Assembly (NCBI GenBank): GCA_019456225.1
Contig: VRUI01000046.1
Span: 1-39,528, forward strand
DNA from: Planctomycetota bacterium
Lineage (GTDB): Bacteria > Planctomycetota > Phycisphaerae > Sedimentisphaerales > Anaerohalosphaeraceae
Direction of reading: 5' to 3'
DNA length: 39,528 nt
The notes under the pieces are model-generated. The model did not search any database, was not told the origin of the DNA, and saw nothing but the letters and a program-made list of their open reading frames with translations. The translations under genes and the position numbers were made by a program. Shown piece after piece: positions 23,078 through 31,666 of the stretch; the first letter of the stretch is position 1; each line of letters starts with the position of its first letter.

Positions 23078-23515
23078 ATGGCAAACAGTAATATTGAGAT
23101 CCCGATATATGTGGCAAGCGGCGGGGCCGGCCTGGCGGGAGCTGCGGCAGAGATGAACTTTGAGTTTTTGAAAACGCTGGGCGGGACCGACAAGTCAGCA
23201 TCGGCTCCATCGATCAGCGAGATCGGCGGCGGGTGGTATAAATTCCCGGTAGCCTACGGAACCGCCCCGTTCGACGCCGGTGACCTGGTCGGGGTGATCG
23301 ATGCCGACAAGGACGGGACAAACGGCCTGAGCGATGCTGAGCGTTATATACCCGTTGAGATTCGGCTTGACTTCTATGCTTTAAGCCGCCTGGTTAACGA
23401 AATGAGCCAGGTCAAGAGCAGCGGTAACATGCTGATCAAAGACGGATCCGGTAATACGATCATAACGCTGGGCATCACAGACGGCGAGCAAACACTTGAC
23501 AGGGATCCTGCGTAA
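23078..23515 (+). CDS. Tail-module structural protein
   Basis: A 145-residue protein rich in glycine and beta strands: EIPIYVASGGAGLAGAAAEM, EIGGGWYKFPV, then GNMLIKDGSGNTIITLGITDG. This last motif resembles a domain found in phage structural proteins near tail fibres. It is coupled to the next gene (TAATG). Probably a virion protein; a specific role is not known. Confidence 0.65.
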   Translation: MANSNIEIPIYVASGGAGLAGAAAEMNFEFLKTLGGTDKSASAPSISEIGGGWYKFPVAYGTAPFDAGDLVGVIDADKDGTNGLSDAERYIPVEIRLDFYALSRLVNEMSQVKSSGNMLIKDGSGNTIITLGITDGEQTLDRDPA

Positions 23516-24207
23516 TGGAAAGCAAGTTCTTTAGCGGTATATTCGAAGGCGACAGCCCTGCAGGCGTAATGCTTGGAATGGGACTTACCGGAGGTGAGTT
23601 CTGGCCCAGGCCTTCAGGCTGCATGACGGTCTATCGCGGCCAGGACGGCGATGTCGACTTCGATTCGATCCAGGCGGTAATGGAGATCGACGACGATCAG
23701 GTCGCCATAGGCAATCAGCTGCTGCCTGCCAATTCTATATGGCACTACGTTCGCTGCCAGGTTGGCGGCTGCGGCCTGGAAAGCGAAGCGTCGCCGGCGT
23801 GCATTGTAAGGATCGATGAAAACGGTGACATGTTCGGCAACATGCCGAATATACCGATCCCGCTGGAGGCGCAACAGGTTGCCGGCGGCAAGATACGGCT
23901 GCGATGGCGCTACTCGCCTATCGATCAGGAGATCGCTCCGACAAGCTTCAATATCTATATGGATTCGGGAAGCGGGTTTGATTATGACAATCCCATCGAC
24001 AATGTAGATTACGACCTGGGCAAAGCCGGTGAGTTTATCTGGCTGTCAGGAGCACTGACACACGGCCAGCTCTATCGCTTTATCGTTCGAAGTGATCACG
24101 CCACCGAAGCCGAGACCAGGAACACAACCTTTGTGGCGGCAGTAGCGGACTCGTCAGGCCCGCCGGCGATCACGTCGATCACGGCGTCCTGGCAGGAGGA
24201 TGTATAA
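23515..24207 (+). CDS. Tail protein with fibronectin-III-like domain
   Basis: A 230-residue protein. Residues about 115-215 have the pattern of a fibronectin type III domain: IPLEAQQVAGGKIRLRWRYSP, SFNIYMDSGSG and LTHGQLYRFIVRSDH. Such domains are common in phage tail and fibre proteins, where they bind surface sugars. It is coupled to both neighbours by TAATG overlaps. Confidence 0.65.
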   Translation: MESKFFSGIFEGDSPAGVMLGMGLTGGEFWPRPSGCMTVYRGQDGDVDFDSIQAVMEIDDDQVAIGNQLLPANSIWHYVRCQVGGCGLESEASPACIVRIDENGDMFGNMPNIPIPLEAQQVAGGKIRLRWRYSPIDQEIAPTSFNIYMDSGSGFDYDNPIDNVDYDLGKAGEFIWLSGALTHGQLYRFIVRSDHATEAETRNTTFVAAVADSSGPPAITSITASWQEDV

Positions 24208-24623
24208 TGGGAAGAGATGTAAATCAGGCAGTGGCCAGGGCAGATGCAGCAGCAACAAATGAAAAGTTGAAGTCACCGGCGGCTATTCAAAAAACCAAGG
24301 CTGTGAGACACGCATCTCAACTGGGCCAGGCAAGAAGAGCCAAAGTCACCGAGGATGCCGGAATCGGATCGACAATAACAGCGAATCTATACCACGCTAC
24401 CACGGGCGTTGAACAAACAACAGGTGACGAAGCGGGGATTACCGTTTATTGTAATATATCCGGAGGGACGGCACTTAATGAAGCAAGTCGACTTCTTGGA
24501 AATGGTGACGGGATCGAAGTTAAGCTATTTCCGTACGACAACGCAGGCACAGTCGAATATAGATGGTATTGCCCTGAAGGCTTCGACGTAGTAACCGAAG
24601 AATGCGAGTGTGTACCGATATGA
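24207..24623 (+). CDS. Tail-module hypothetical protein
   Basis: A 138-residue protein: a basic, alanine-rich helical N-terminus (residues 1-50) and a beta-rich C-terminus with a short ECECVPI cysteine ending. Coupled to the previous gene (TAATG) and to the next (ATGA). Function unknown. Confidence 0.6.
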   Translation: MGRDVNQAVARADAAATNEKLKSPAAIQKTKAVRHASQLGQARRAKVTEDAGIGSTITANLYHATTGVEQTTGDEAGITVYCNISGGTALNEASRLLGNGDGIEVKLFPYDNAGTVEYRWYCPEGFDVVTEECECVPI

Positions 24624-25204
24624 CCAGAAAACTCCGTAGAGACCCAGATACAGGCAAACTAATGAGAGACCCAGTGACAGGTAAGTTGCAGATCCGGACA
24701 GGTCATTGTGAGGCTTATTGTGGTGATCCGTCAAGCATACAATTAACCGTTTCTAATCTGAGTCTTTGTTGCGTTTTAGATACCGGACTTTATTGGCGAG
24801 TTGATACCATAGATGATGATTTATTAGACACTTTAAATGGCACATTTATACTGGTACCGACTGCGGTAAATTGCGAGTATTATAAAGGATTCAATGCGCC
24901 AAAGCAGGTTCAACTAGAAGGACATAGCGCTAGCGATTGTACCGGTTCTTTCACGACAGGTTATGTAGTATACGGATTTACATGGACGGTAAAATTTGCG
25001 TCTTCGGGCGTTTCCATTGTCCTTCGCTTACGTTATTATAAACCCTTTGTCGGTTTTTTGACTATTATAATTGGTTCGTGGATAGGAGATGTGCCAACCG
25101 CTACAACATGCGGTGATAATTTTATTGCAAATTATTCATGCGGATCGAAAGGCAGTAGTCGCTGGATACTTGTTGAAGATGGAACTTTTGGAGTCGCTGA
25201 ATAA
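24620..25204 (+). CDS. Tail-module protein with TGKL repeats
   Basis: A 194-residue protein starting with two copies of RDPDTGKLM / RDPVTGKLQ, then cysteine-containing beta strands (CEAYCGDP, SLCCVLDTG, SASDCTGSF, TTCGDNF, YSCGSKG). The start at 24620 is favoured over 24602 because it gives an ATGA overlap with the previous stop. Duplicated DP.TGKL units are found in phage tail proteins. AT-rich compared with its upstream neighbours. Function unknown, perhaps receptor binding. Confidence 0.62.
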   Translation: MTRKLRRDPDTGKLMRDPVTGKLQIRTGHCEAYCGDPSSIQLTVSNLSLCCVLDTGLYWRVDTIDDDLLDTLNGTFILVPTAVNCEYYKGFNAPKQVQLEGHSASDCTGSFTTGYVVYGFTWTVKFASSGVSIVLRLRYYKPFVGFLTIIIGSWIGDVPTATTCGDNFIANYSCGSKGSSRWILVEDGTFGVAE

Positions 25205-25206
25205 TC

Positions 25207-25551
25207 ATGACCTGCTGCGGAAAAGCAAACAAAATAGCCGGTAAAGCCGTTGTGATAGTAAAAGGGCGTATAGCAATGGCTATGGGCAAAAAATATGAGT
25301 TTGCCGAAGGACGACGACGCATCTGCCGCAAGTGCGAGCATAATACCTGGTTGACTAAATTTGAGTACGGCGGCTGGTTGTTTAAGCACGGCATAGAGGT
25401 TTTAACAAATCTTGACGATCTAACGAAGTTGCCGATGCTGCCGAAGAAAACAGAGGGCAACAAAATATACTGCCGGCTCTGCAAATGTCCCATCGTCGAA
25501 AAAACCAATGATGCTGACGAGAGATGTCCCCTGGACAAATGGGAGCGATGA
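25207..25551 (+). CDS. Cysteine-rich tail-associated phage protein
   Basis: A 114-residue protein with TCCGK at the start, CRKC (39-42) and CRLCKCPI (90-97), and CPLDKW at the end; it probably binds zinc. The order (basic N-terminus, KYEFAEGRRRICRKCEHNTW, WLFKHGIEVL, LPMLPKK) matches a family I know from phage tail regions. It is the last rightward gene before the prophage right end. Confidence 0.65.
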   Translation: MTCCGKANKIAGKAVVIVKGRIAMAMGKKYEFAEGRRRICRKCEHNTWLTKFEYGGWLFKHGIEVLTNLDDLTKLPMLPKKTEGNKIYCRLCKCPIVEKTNDADERCPLDKWER

Positions 25552-26097
25552 TCAGATGTTTAACGAGTGTTTAAACATTCATAAAATGGTTAGTAATATG
25601 AGTGAAATCGAGAAGATTCGCTCTTATGTATAAAATGAGATTTTTCAAGAAAATCTGAAAATTCTTAAATAATTTTGCATTTGAAACCGCAAACGAGGAT
25701 TTAGGCCTCGTGCGGTATTTGTACGCGCAGACACTTAGGCTCATATTTGCAAACAAAAGCTCATTTTGCGCGCGAAACTACAACATTTGCATTTCTTAAG
25801 CTTAGTTGCACCCAGACACCACCGAGACTGCCAAGTGTTTCAAAAAAACAACGTAAGACGCAACTCAATACAAATATTAGAGTTAAAACAGATTTCAGAC
25901 TGACATATTGAACTAGATGTTCACAAAAAACAACGCGACCGCACAGCCTGCATGGCACTTATAACCCGATAATAACAGCAATAATCCGCTTTACAGTCCA
26001 AAATCCTTGGCCAAAAGCCAAAAATCACACCTGAAAACATGATTTTCAACACTGGTACGGCGTTTGCATTTAATGTGTCTACAAACTCTCTGATTTT
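25552..26097. other. AT-rich gene-free stretch, probable prophage right end
   Basis: No protein-coding frame is credible here. The stretch holds repeated motifs: TTTTGC followed by GAAAC (near 25674 and 25764), TTTGCATTT at three places (near 25675, 25787 and 26062), and two similar 25-28-bp blocks at 25836-25860 and 25918-25945 that both begin TGTT and contain CAAAAAAAC or ACAAAAAAC followed by AACG. Clustered short repeats at a genome end are what a Mu-type transposase needs. The exact junction with host DNA cannot be fixed from one end. Confidence 0.4.
25836..25945. repeat. Two similar blocks, candidate transposase binding sites
   Basis: TGTTTCAAAAAAACAACGTAAGACG (25836-25860) and TGTTCACAAAAAACAACGCGACCGC (25918-25942) share TGTT, the A-run, CAACG and a trailing GACG/GACC. 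They are 82 bp apart, in the same orientation, where a Mu-like right end would lie. The TGTTTCA core resembles the GTTTCA part of Mu end sites. Confidence 0.4.
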
Positions 26098-26121
26098 TTG
26101 TTGAAGAAAGGAAATGTAACA

Positions 26122-26382
26122 ATGGACGATGCTATCTTTGAAAGCAAACTTAACGAACTGGTAAAGGAAATAGGCTCTATCCCGGCGCAAGAGCAGAAAA
26201 AACTGATTATGCTCGCCAGGAAAACCCATGATTCGCATAAAAAACTCAAAAAAAGTGTCTCCAATCTCCAGGAATCACTCGATTATCTCAGAGTAAGCAT
26301 CAAATATCTTCTTTTTGACCTTGAAGCCACTCGCCGCGAAAACACGTACCTCAAGAAGTTGCTCGACGACAAAAAGAAATAG
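26122..26382 (+). CDS. Small coiled-coil protein upstream of clpC
   Basis: An 86-residue charged, fully helical protein (KLNELVKEIGSIPAQEQKKL, then heptad-rich KKLKKSVSNLQESLDYL). I chose ATG at 26122 because GAAAGGAAA lies just before it; the upstream TTG at 26098 lies in front of that site. It is followed by a clear intrinsic terminator, so it is a single-gene transcript. It resembles small conserved coiled-coil proteins of Phycisphaerae with no known role. It is taken as the first host gene right of the prophage. Confidence 0.7.
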   Translation: MDDAIFESKLNELVKEIGSIPAQEQKKLIMLARKTHDSHKKLKKSVSNLQESLDYLRVSIKYLLFDLEATRRENTYLKKLLDDKKK

Positions 26383-26450
26383 CAATCACAATAAGCAAAT
26401 TTAGCACCCCTAAGCAGGTGGTGAAACCATCAACTGCTGTTAATAGAATG

Positions 26451-26479
26451 GCGTCTACAAATATAGTAGACGCTTTTTT
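26451..26479 (+). terminator. Intrinsic terminator
   Basis: GCGTCTAC pairs with GTAGACGC around a 7-nt loop, followed by six T. It ends transcription of the small coiled-coil gene. Confidence 0.85.
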
Positions 26480-26784
26480 ATACGCAAACCAGTAATTCCA
26501 TATCGCTAATCCCCCCCTTATGGGTCTTAATCCCCTCCGCCGGAACTGCTGTTTGCCGTCCATCTGCCTGAAAATAAAGATTTTACTTAAAGCACACGTT
26601 TTTTGCCTTCTAAATCAAAAGTGAAGGGCACTTTTAGACGATAGAATAGCTATGCAATTATTCTCAGTTGTATCTTGTTATTATATCAGCATCAGCGAAC
26701 AAAAGTCGATTTAAAGCTTATTATAATTTGTCGGCAGTATCTATAAAGCCGGTTTTGCACATAAAAGACACTAATAGTTTGTCG
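26480..26784. other. Intergenic region upstream of the clpC promoter
   Basis: AT-rich, with no credible coding frame. AGTGAAGGGCACTTTTAG (near 26621) contains an imperfect inverted repeat, and TATTATATC and TTATAAT hexamers are possible extra -10 boxes. No CtsR-type heptad operator is evident. Confidence 0.3.
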
Positions 26785-26813
26785 TTGACATGCTAGCAAT
26801 ACATCGATAGACT
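26785..26813 (+). promoter_or_regulatory. clpC promoter
   Basis: TTGACA (26785-26790) and TAGACT (26808-26813) separated by 17 nt, 28 nt before clpC. Followed by a GAGGT ribosome site. A vegetative sigma-70-type promoter. Confidence 0.6.
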
Positions 26814-26841
26814 TGAATTTTTAACCTGAAATGAGGTAACA

Positions 26842-29349
26842 ATGTTTGAACGTTTCACAGACCGTGCAAGAAAAGTCATGGCCCTTGCCAACCAGGAAGC
26901 ACAGCGGTTTAACCATGAGTACATCGGAACCGAGCACATCCTTCTTGGCCTTGTAAAAGAAGGCAGCGGTGTCGGGGCAAATGTACTTAAAAATCTTGAC
27001 GTTGATATAAAGAAGCTGCGCCTTGAGATCGAAAAGCTCGTAAAGAGCGGACCGGACATGGTAACAATGGGCAAGCTCCCACAGACACCCAGGGCCAAGA
27101 AGGTCATAGAGTTCGCCATCGAAGAAGCGCGGGCACTAAACCATAACTATGTCGGTACCGAGCACATTCTGCTTGGCCTGCTCCGCGAGACCGAAGGTAT
27201 CGCCGCACAGGTCCTGCTCAATCTCGGCCTGAAACTCGAAAACGTTCGCCAGGAAGTCCTCAATCTTCTAGGTGCAGGCGTAGATACGACCTACCAGAGC
27301 ATGGGAATGAAAATGCCCCAGGGCTCACAAGCCGCCCAAAAGCAAAAAAGCAAAACCCCAGCTCTCGACAGCTTCGGAAGGGACCTTACCGAGTATGCCA
27401 CCAAAGGTGAGCTTGACCCGGTTATCGGAAGACAGCGTGAGATCGAGCGACTCGTTCAGATCCTTTGCAGACGAACCAAGAACAACCCGGTTCTGCTCGG
27501 CGAAGCAGGCGTCGGAAAAACCGCCATCGTCGAAGGAATGGCCCAGATGATCGTGGCCAATGAAGTGCCCGAGATACTAAAGGATAGACGCCTCGTCGTA
27601 CTTGACCTTGCTATGATGGTCGCTGGAACAAAATATCGCGGCCAGTTCGAGGAACGCATCAAAGCAGTCATCAACGAGGTTAAACGAGCCGGCAATGTCA
27701 TACTATTTATTGACGAGCTTCACACTCTCGTCGGCGCAGGCGGTGCAGAAGGCGCCATCGACGCATCCAACGTCCTTAAACCCGCCCTTTCAAGAGGCGA
27801 GGTTCAGTGCATCGGAGCAACCACATTCGACGAGTACAGAAAATACATCGAAAAGGACGCCGCACTTGAAAGACGCTTCCAGACAATTATGGTCGAGCCC
27901 CCTTCACGCGAAGAAACATTCGATATCCTCAAGGGTCTTCGCGACCGTTACGAAGAACATCACAAGGTCAAATTCACCGACGAGGCACTTCGCCAGTCAG
28001 TCGATCTTGCCATCAGGTATATCACCGGAAGGTGCCTGCCCGATAAGGCTATCGACGTCATCGACGAAGCCGGTGCCAGGGTAAGACTGAAAAATATGAC
28101 CCCGCCGCCGGACATGGCCGAGATCGACAAAAAGATCGAAGAGCTCCAGACTAAAAAAGACGATGCCGTCCGCGGTGCCGATTACGAGCAAGCTGCCTCA
28201 CTTCGTGACGAGGTACAAAAGGCTCTGGAAGAGAAAACAGAGATTCAAAAGAAGTGGGACGAAGCGAACATGGAAACTTCCGGCCAGGTCGACGAAGAAG
28301 TCATCGCCGAAGTCGTAAGCTCAATGACCGGAATTCCACTTACACGTCTGGAAAAGAAAGAAGCCCAGAGACTGCTCGAACTTGAAGACGAACTGCATAA
28401 GACAGTTGTCTCACAGGATGACGCCATCACAGCGATCGCCAAGGCCGTTCGCCGCGCAAGAAGCGGCCTGAAAGACCCCAACCGTCCGATGGGAAGCTTC
28501 CTGTTCATCGGACCAAGCGGTGTTGGTAAAACGCTTCTTGCCAGGGCACTCGCTGAGTTCATGTTCGGCGACGCTGACGCTCTCATCCAGATGGACATGA
28601 GTGAGTACATGGAAAAGCACAACGTCTCAAGGCTTGTCGGGGCACCTCCCGGATACGTCGGTTACGAAGAAGGCGGCCAGCTCACAGAGCGTATCAGAAG
28701 ACGTCCATACTCAGTACTGCTCCTCGACGAGATAGAAAAGGCTCATGGCGATGTTTCAAACATTCTCCTGCAGATCATGGAAGAAGGACGGCTAACCGAC
28801 AGTTACGGCAGAAAGGTCGACTTTAGGAACGTCATCGTAATCATGACAAGTAATATCGGTGCCGACCTCATCAAAAATCAGTCGGGATTCGGGTTCGGAA
28901 AACGTACCGAAGAGTCAAGCTACGAAAAAATGAAAGAGATGCTCTCAAAGGAAGTCGAAAGACACTTCCGACCAGAGTTCCTAAACCGTCTCGATTCGCA
29001 GATAGTGTTCCGTTCGCTTACACGTGATGATCTTACGATTATCGTAGAGTACGAACTAAACAAGGTATTCAAACGCCTCGTCGAGCACGGACTCCACCTC
29101 GAGCTTACAGACGCATCCAAAGAGTTCCTCATCGACAAGGGTTACAACCCGGAATACGGTGCAAGACCTCTACGCAGAGCGATCGAACACCACCTCGAGG
29201 ACCCGCTGTCAGAAAGCCTCCTGAGAGGCGACTTCAAGGGCAAAGACGTCATCAAGATCGACGTACTCGACGAAGACAACCTCAAGTTCGAAGGTGTCAG
29301 CGACCCCGAAAAAGCAAAAACAAACCAGGTAGTGGTACATTCAGATTAG
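26842..29349 (+). CDS. clpC: ClpC-type AAA+ unfoldase
   Basis: An 835-residue HSP100 protein of the usual ClpC length. The N-terminus has two Clp repeats ([11 protein letters not shown] and [11 protein letters not shown]). The first ATPase has Walker A GEAGVGKT (about 219-226) and [12 protein letters not shown]; then a middle domain with a UVR-like coiled segment ([12 protein letters not shown]). The second ATPase has GPSGVGKT (557-564), LLLDEIEKA and the Y-containing GYVGYEEGG pore loop. It ends with the C-terminal D2-small domain. With ClpP it degrades unfolded and tagged proteins in the cytoplasm. It has its own promoter and terminator and is not visibly preceded by ctsR/mcsAB as in Gram-positive bacteria. 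Confidence 0.96.
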   Translation: MFERFTDRARKVMALANQEAQRFNHEYIGTEHILLGLVKEGSGVGANVLKNLDVDIKKLRLEIEKLVKSGPDMVTMGKLPQTPRAKKVIEFAIEEARALNHNYVGTEHILLGLLRETEGIAAQVLLNLGLKLENVRQEVLNLLGAGVDTTYQSMGMKMPQGSQAAQKQKSKTPALDSFGRDLTEYATKGELDPVIGRQREIERLVQILCRRTKNNPVLLGEAGVGKTAIVEGMAQMIVANEVPEILKDRRLVVLDLAMMVAGTKYRGQFEERIKAVINEVKRAGNVILFIDELHTLVGAGGAEGAIDASNVLKPALSRGEVQCIGATTFDEYRKYIEKDAALERRFQTIMVEPPSREETFDILKGLRDRYEEHHKVKFTDEALRQSVDLAIRYITGRCLPDKAIDVIDEAGARVRLKNMTPPPDMAEIDKKIEELQTKKDDAVRGADYEQAASLRDEVQKALEEKTEIQKKWDEANMETSGQVDEEVIAEVVSSMTGIPLTRLEKKEAQRLLELEDELHKTVVSQDDAITAIAKAVRRARSGLKDPNRPMGSFLFIGPSGVGKTLLARALAEFMFGDADALIQMDMSEYMEKHNVSRLVGAPPGYVGYEEGGQLTERIRRRPYSVLLLDEIEKAHGDVSNILLQIMEEGRLTDSYGRKVDFRNVIVIMTSNIGADLIKNQSGFGFGKRTEESSYEKMKEMLSKEVERHFRPEFLNRLDSQIVFRSLTRDDLTIIVEYELNKVFKRLVEHGLHLELTDASKEFLIDKGYNPEYGARPLRRAIEHHLEDPLSESLLRGDFKGKDVIKIDVLDEDNLKFEGVSDPEKAKTNQVVVHSD

Positions 29350-29376
29350 TAACGACCATATCTGACCATAAAATCA

Positions 29377-29406
29377 AAAGCAGCGTTCTAAAAAGGACGC
29401 TGCTTT
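29377..29406. terminator. clpC terminator
   Basis: AAAGCAGCGTTC pairs with GGACGCTGCTTT (one G-U) around a short loop, 28 bp after the stop. The T-run is short (TTT). Confidence 0.65.
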
Positions 29407-29511
29407 GACGAGTACGAATATTCCAATTCAGTAAACAAGAATTTCTACGAAAGATACATGAAAGGCGAAAACATAAAGGCAAGATGGGTAGAAAAACAGA
29501 CTTTGAAATAA
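29404..29511 (+). pseudogene. Possible remnant of a gene's 3' end
   Basis: A 35-codon frame with no start codon or ribosome site reads FDEYEYSNSVNKNFYERYMK, GENIKARWVEKQTLK and stop. Its aromatic/charged composition looks like the C-terminus of a protein rather than random DNA. It lies between the clpC terminator and a dispersed repeat. Chance cannot be excluded. Confidence 0.25.
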
Positions 29512-29513
29512 TT

Positions 29514-29544
29514 CGGTAGGATGGGCTATGCCCATGCTGTACTC
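29514..29544. repeat. Dispersed palindromic repeat (gtagg-tgggc-tgccca), copy 1
   Basis: GGTAGGATGGGCTATGCCCATGCTGT. A close copy (GTAGGGTGGGCCGTGCCCACGCTGT) is at 34408-34432. The arms ATGGGC/GCCCAT are inverted. This repeat type is frequent between genes in environmental bacteria. Confidence 0.7.
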
Positions 29545-29569
29545 ATCTGCGGACATGCTGCTTTGCTTA

Positions 29570-30646
29570 TCAAAGCGGCTTAACCTTAACGATCCCGCCC
29601 ACCACTTCCAGCCTGCCTTCGCTGAATAAACGAATCGCATCAGGATACGCCTTGCATTCCTGCTTGAAAACCTTCGCCGCCACCGCGTCAGCATCGTCGC
29701 TATCGTTTATCGAGCAGCCCTTCTGCACGATAATCGGCCCAAGGTCATACTCATTCGTGCAAAAATGAACCGTACACCCGCTAACCTTACACCCCTTCTT
29801 AACGACAGCTTCGTGAACATGATGCCCCCACATGCCCTGCCCCCCAAAGCTCGGCAATAGTGCCGGGTGAATATTCATCACGCGGTTCTCGTATTTATCC
29901 GGAATCTTCCATAGGCACAGGAATCCGGCCTGAACGACGAGTTCGACATTTGTTTCGGTTAGTACTTCCTCAATGCGCCCGCTGAAACTATCGACATCGG
30001 CAAAATCCTTCTTACGAACAAGCTCAAGTTTAAAGCCCATCTTTTTAGCAAGCTCAACACCCCGAACCGTCGACAGCGAACTAATGACAACAACGATCTC
30101 AGCATTAAGCCTGCCCGCCTCGATCTCCTTCTGAATATTAACCATTGTAGTCCCACCGCCGCTAAGCAAAATGCCAAGCCGCAAAGGTTTTTTACCGCCC
30201 CTGCCCGCCACTGCCCCGCCGCCGGTCTTTAGAACCACATCACGTTTTTTATCCATAGCATCATTCGCCAATTTATCGGCATCCTTATTATTTTCCCGGT
30301 AAACATGTGTGATCTGCCACTTATCAAAACCGCAAAGCAGTTCCATGATCTTTGCGTGCAGCGTCTTGAGGTTGTTACTTTTAACGCGGTACTGCCCGGT
30401 GATCTGCTTAACCATCAGCTCGCTGTCGCTAAACAGTTTCACCTCTTTACACCCAATCGTCCTTGCCGCCTCTATCCCCTCCAGCATACCCGTATATTCG
30501 GCAACATTATTTGTGGTCTTACCGAGAAAAACACCCTTACCGGCAACTGTTTTCCCATCACCGTCAACCAGAACATAAGCCCCGGCCGCAGGACCGGGAT
30601 TTCCCCGGCTGCCCCCATCAGTAAATATCGTAATCGTATCAAGCAA
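29570..30646 (-). CDS. RNase HI fused to PurN-type formyltransferase
   Basis: A 358-residue fusion. Residues 1-136 are RNase HI, with the acidic residues visible in FTDGGSRGNPG, NNVAEYTGMLEGI, LFSDSELM and NNKDADKLA. After a glycine/lysine linker, residues about 153-358 are a GART-type transformylase: LGILLSGGGTTMVNI, then VVQAGFLCLW, NIHPALLPSF with N and H of the active site, and EYDLGPIIVQ with the catalytic aspartate. It would remove RNA from RNA:DNA hybrids and formylate GAR in purine synthesis. Both halves keep key residues. The start is TTG (no ATG fits). The CT398-type neighbour 52 nt upstream is a known partner of RNase HI genes. This domain fusion is unusual. Confidence 0.88.
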   Translation of the reverse strand: MLDTITIFTDGGSRGNPGPAAGAYVLVDGDGKTVAGKGVFLGKTTNNVAEYTGMLEGIEAARTIGCKEVKLFSDSELMVKQITGQYRVKSNNLKTLHAKIMELLCGFDKWQITHVYRENNKDADKLANDAMDKKRDVVLKTGGGAVAGRGGKKPLRLGILLSGGGTTMVNIQKEIEAGRLNAEIVVVISSLSTVRGVELAKKMGFKLELVRKKDFADVDSFSGRIEEVLTETNVELVVQAGFLCLWKIPDKYENRVMNIHPALLPSFGGQGMWGHHVHEAVVKKGCKVSGCTVHFCTNEYDLGPIIVQKGCSINDSDDADAVAAKVFKQECKAYPDAIRLFSEGRLEVVGGIVKVKPL

Positions 30647-30698
30647 AGAATTGACCCCTACCCGGATTGGCGATGTCCTGGAACTTATCAGCTATAAA

Positions 30699-31439
30699 CT
30701 ATAAAATCTCATCGTTTTGAGCAAGCACAAGAATTCGCGAACAGTTCGAACACCGAATGATATCGTCATGCGTCATCAACTGGTTTACAACCTCATCCGG
30801 GGTACGCATAAAACATCCGCCGCAACTATAAACGCCGGTCCGCTCGTCCTGCTGCTCGGCATGAGCAAGGGCCTCGCCGTCGTATGTTTCGGCAACACGC
30901 TTAAAAACTTCAAGCACATCGGGGCTAAGCCCATCTGCCGCCGCATTCCATTCCAGCTGAACCCGCGTAACATCCTGCTCGAGTTCGATTGCCTGAGCTT
31001 CGGCGTTCTTTCGTATATCGTCGAGCTTTTCCAATTGAGCATTGATCTGACCCTGAAGTTCTGCACATTCGGCACTATCAGCCTCGGTGGTCTTCATAAG
31101 TTCAAGGATCTCGGCCTCAAGTTTGGAATTGTCTGCTTTGTTGGTGTTAAGGTCGGTAAGGATCGCCGAGTACTCTTTATTGGTCTTAGCCAGATTCAAA
31201 GCCGCCCGGTACTTTGCGATATGGTCGTCGCGGCTCTTAAGTTCCACTTCCAGCCGATCCGACTGAACCCGCGTCAGCTTAATTTCCTCTTTCTTCGCCT
31301 CCAACGTACTTTGGAGAGTACGAAGCTGGTTTTCCTGGAAAATCACACTCCGCCTGCAACGCGTAAGCTTAGCGGTTGCGACTCTAAGACGATTTTCAAC
31401 ACTTTGAAGCTTGATCAAACCTTTAAGTAATGGCCCCAT
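30699..31439 (-). CDS. CT398-type coiled-coil C4 zinc-ribbon protein
   Basis: A 246-residue protein. Residues 1-190 form a long coiled coil (repeated heptads with E/K/L/A). The C-terminus carries a four-cysteine zinc ribbon, CGGCFM and CSNCSRIL. This is the architecture of the CT398/DUF164 family. In actinobacteria such a gene lies beside RNase HI and Nif3 genes, as here beside an RNase HI fusion. The function is unknown; binding to nucleic acid or secretion partners has been proposed. Likely in one operon with the RNase HI-PurN gene. Confidence 0.85.
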   Translation of the reverse strand: MGPLLKGLIKLQSVENRLRVATAKLTRCRRSVIFQENQLRTLQSTLEAKKEEIKLTRVQSDRLEVELKSRDDHIAKYRAALNLAKTNKEYSAILTDLNTNKADNSKLEAEILELMKTTEADSAECAELQGQINAQLEKLDDIRKNAEAQAIELEQDVTRVQLEWNAAADGLSPDVLEVFKRVAETYDGEALAHAEQQDERTGVYSCGGCFMRTPDEVVNQLMTHDDIIRCSNCSRILVLAQNDEIL

Positions 31440-31666
31440 TGACTTTCCCTTTTAACTTGTAAAATCCGAAAAAACAAACCTGATTTCCCGGAAACCTTAA
31501 TTATATAATTATGCAAAACTCCATTATTCCTTTAATAACAATATTTCGCAATAAAAAACTTTATTTTTTTTCACTATTACCATTCCAAACCACCAAAACA
31601 CCGCTATAATCAAATTTTTAAACTAAATCGCTAATCGCTTATTGCTAATCGCTAATTGCTGAAATT
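31440..31666. other. Divergent intergenic region with repeats
   Basis: AT-rich spacer between leftward and rightward genes. At 31627-31660 it holds a tandem short-unit repeat (TCGCTAATCGCTTATTGCTAATCGCTAATTGCT, 7-nt units), the same type as in the prophage at 13226-13262. No clear promoter boxes are assigned. Confidence 0.4.

Noticed and set aside
26480-26784. Possible CtsR operator upstream of clpC
   Set aside because: No heptad direct repeat of the CtsR type is seen.
30717-31430. Long frame antisense to the CT398-type gene
   Set aside because: A shadow frame; the minus strand has the zinc ribbon and coiled coil.
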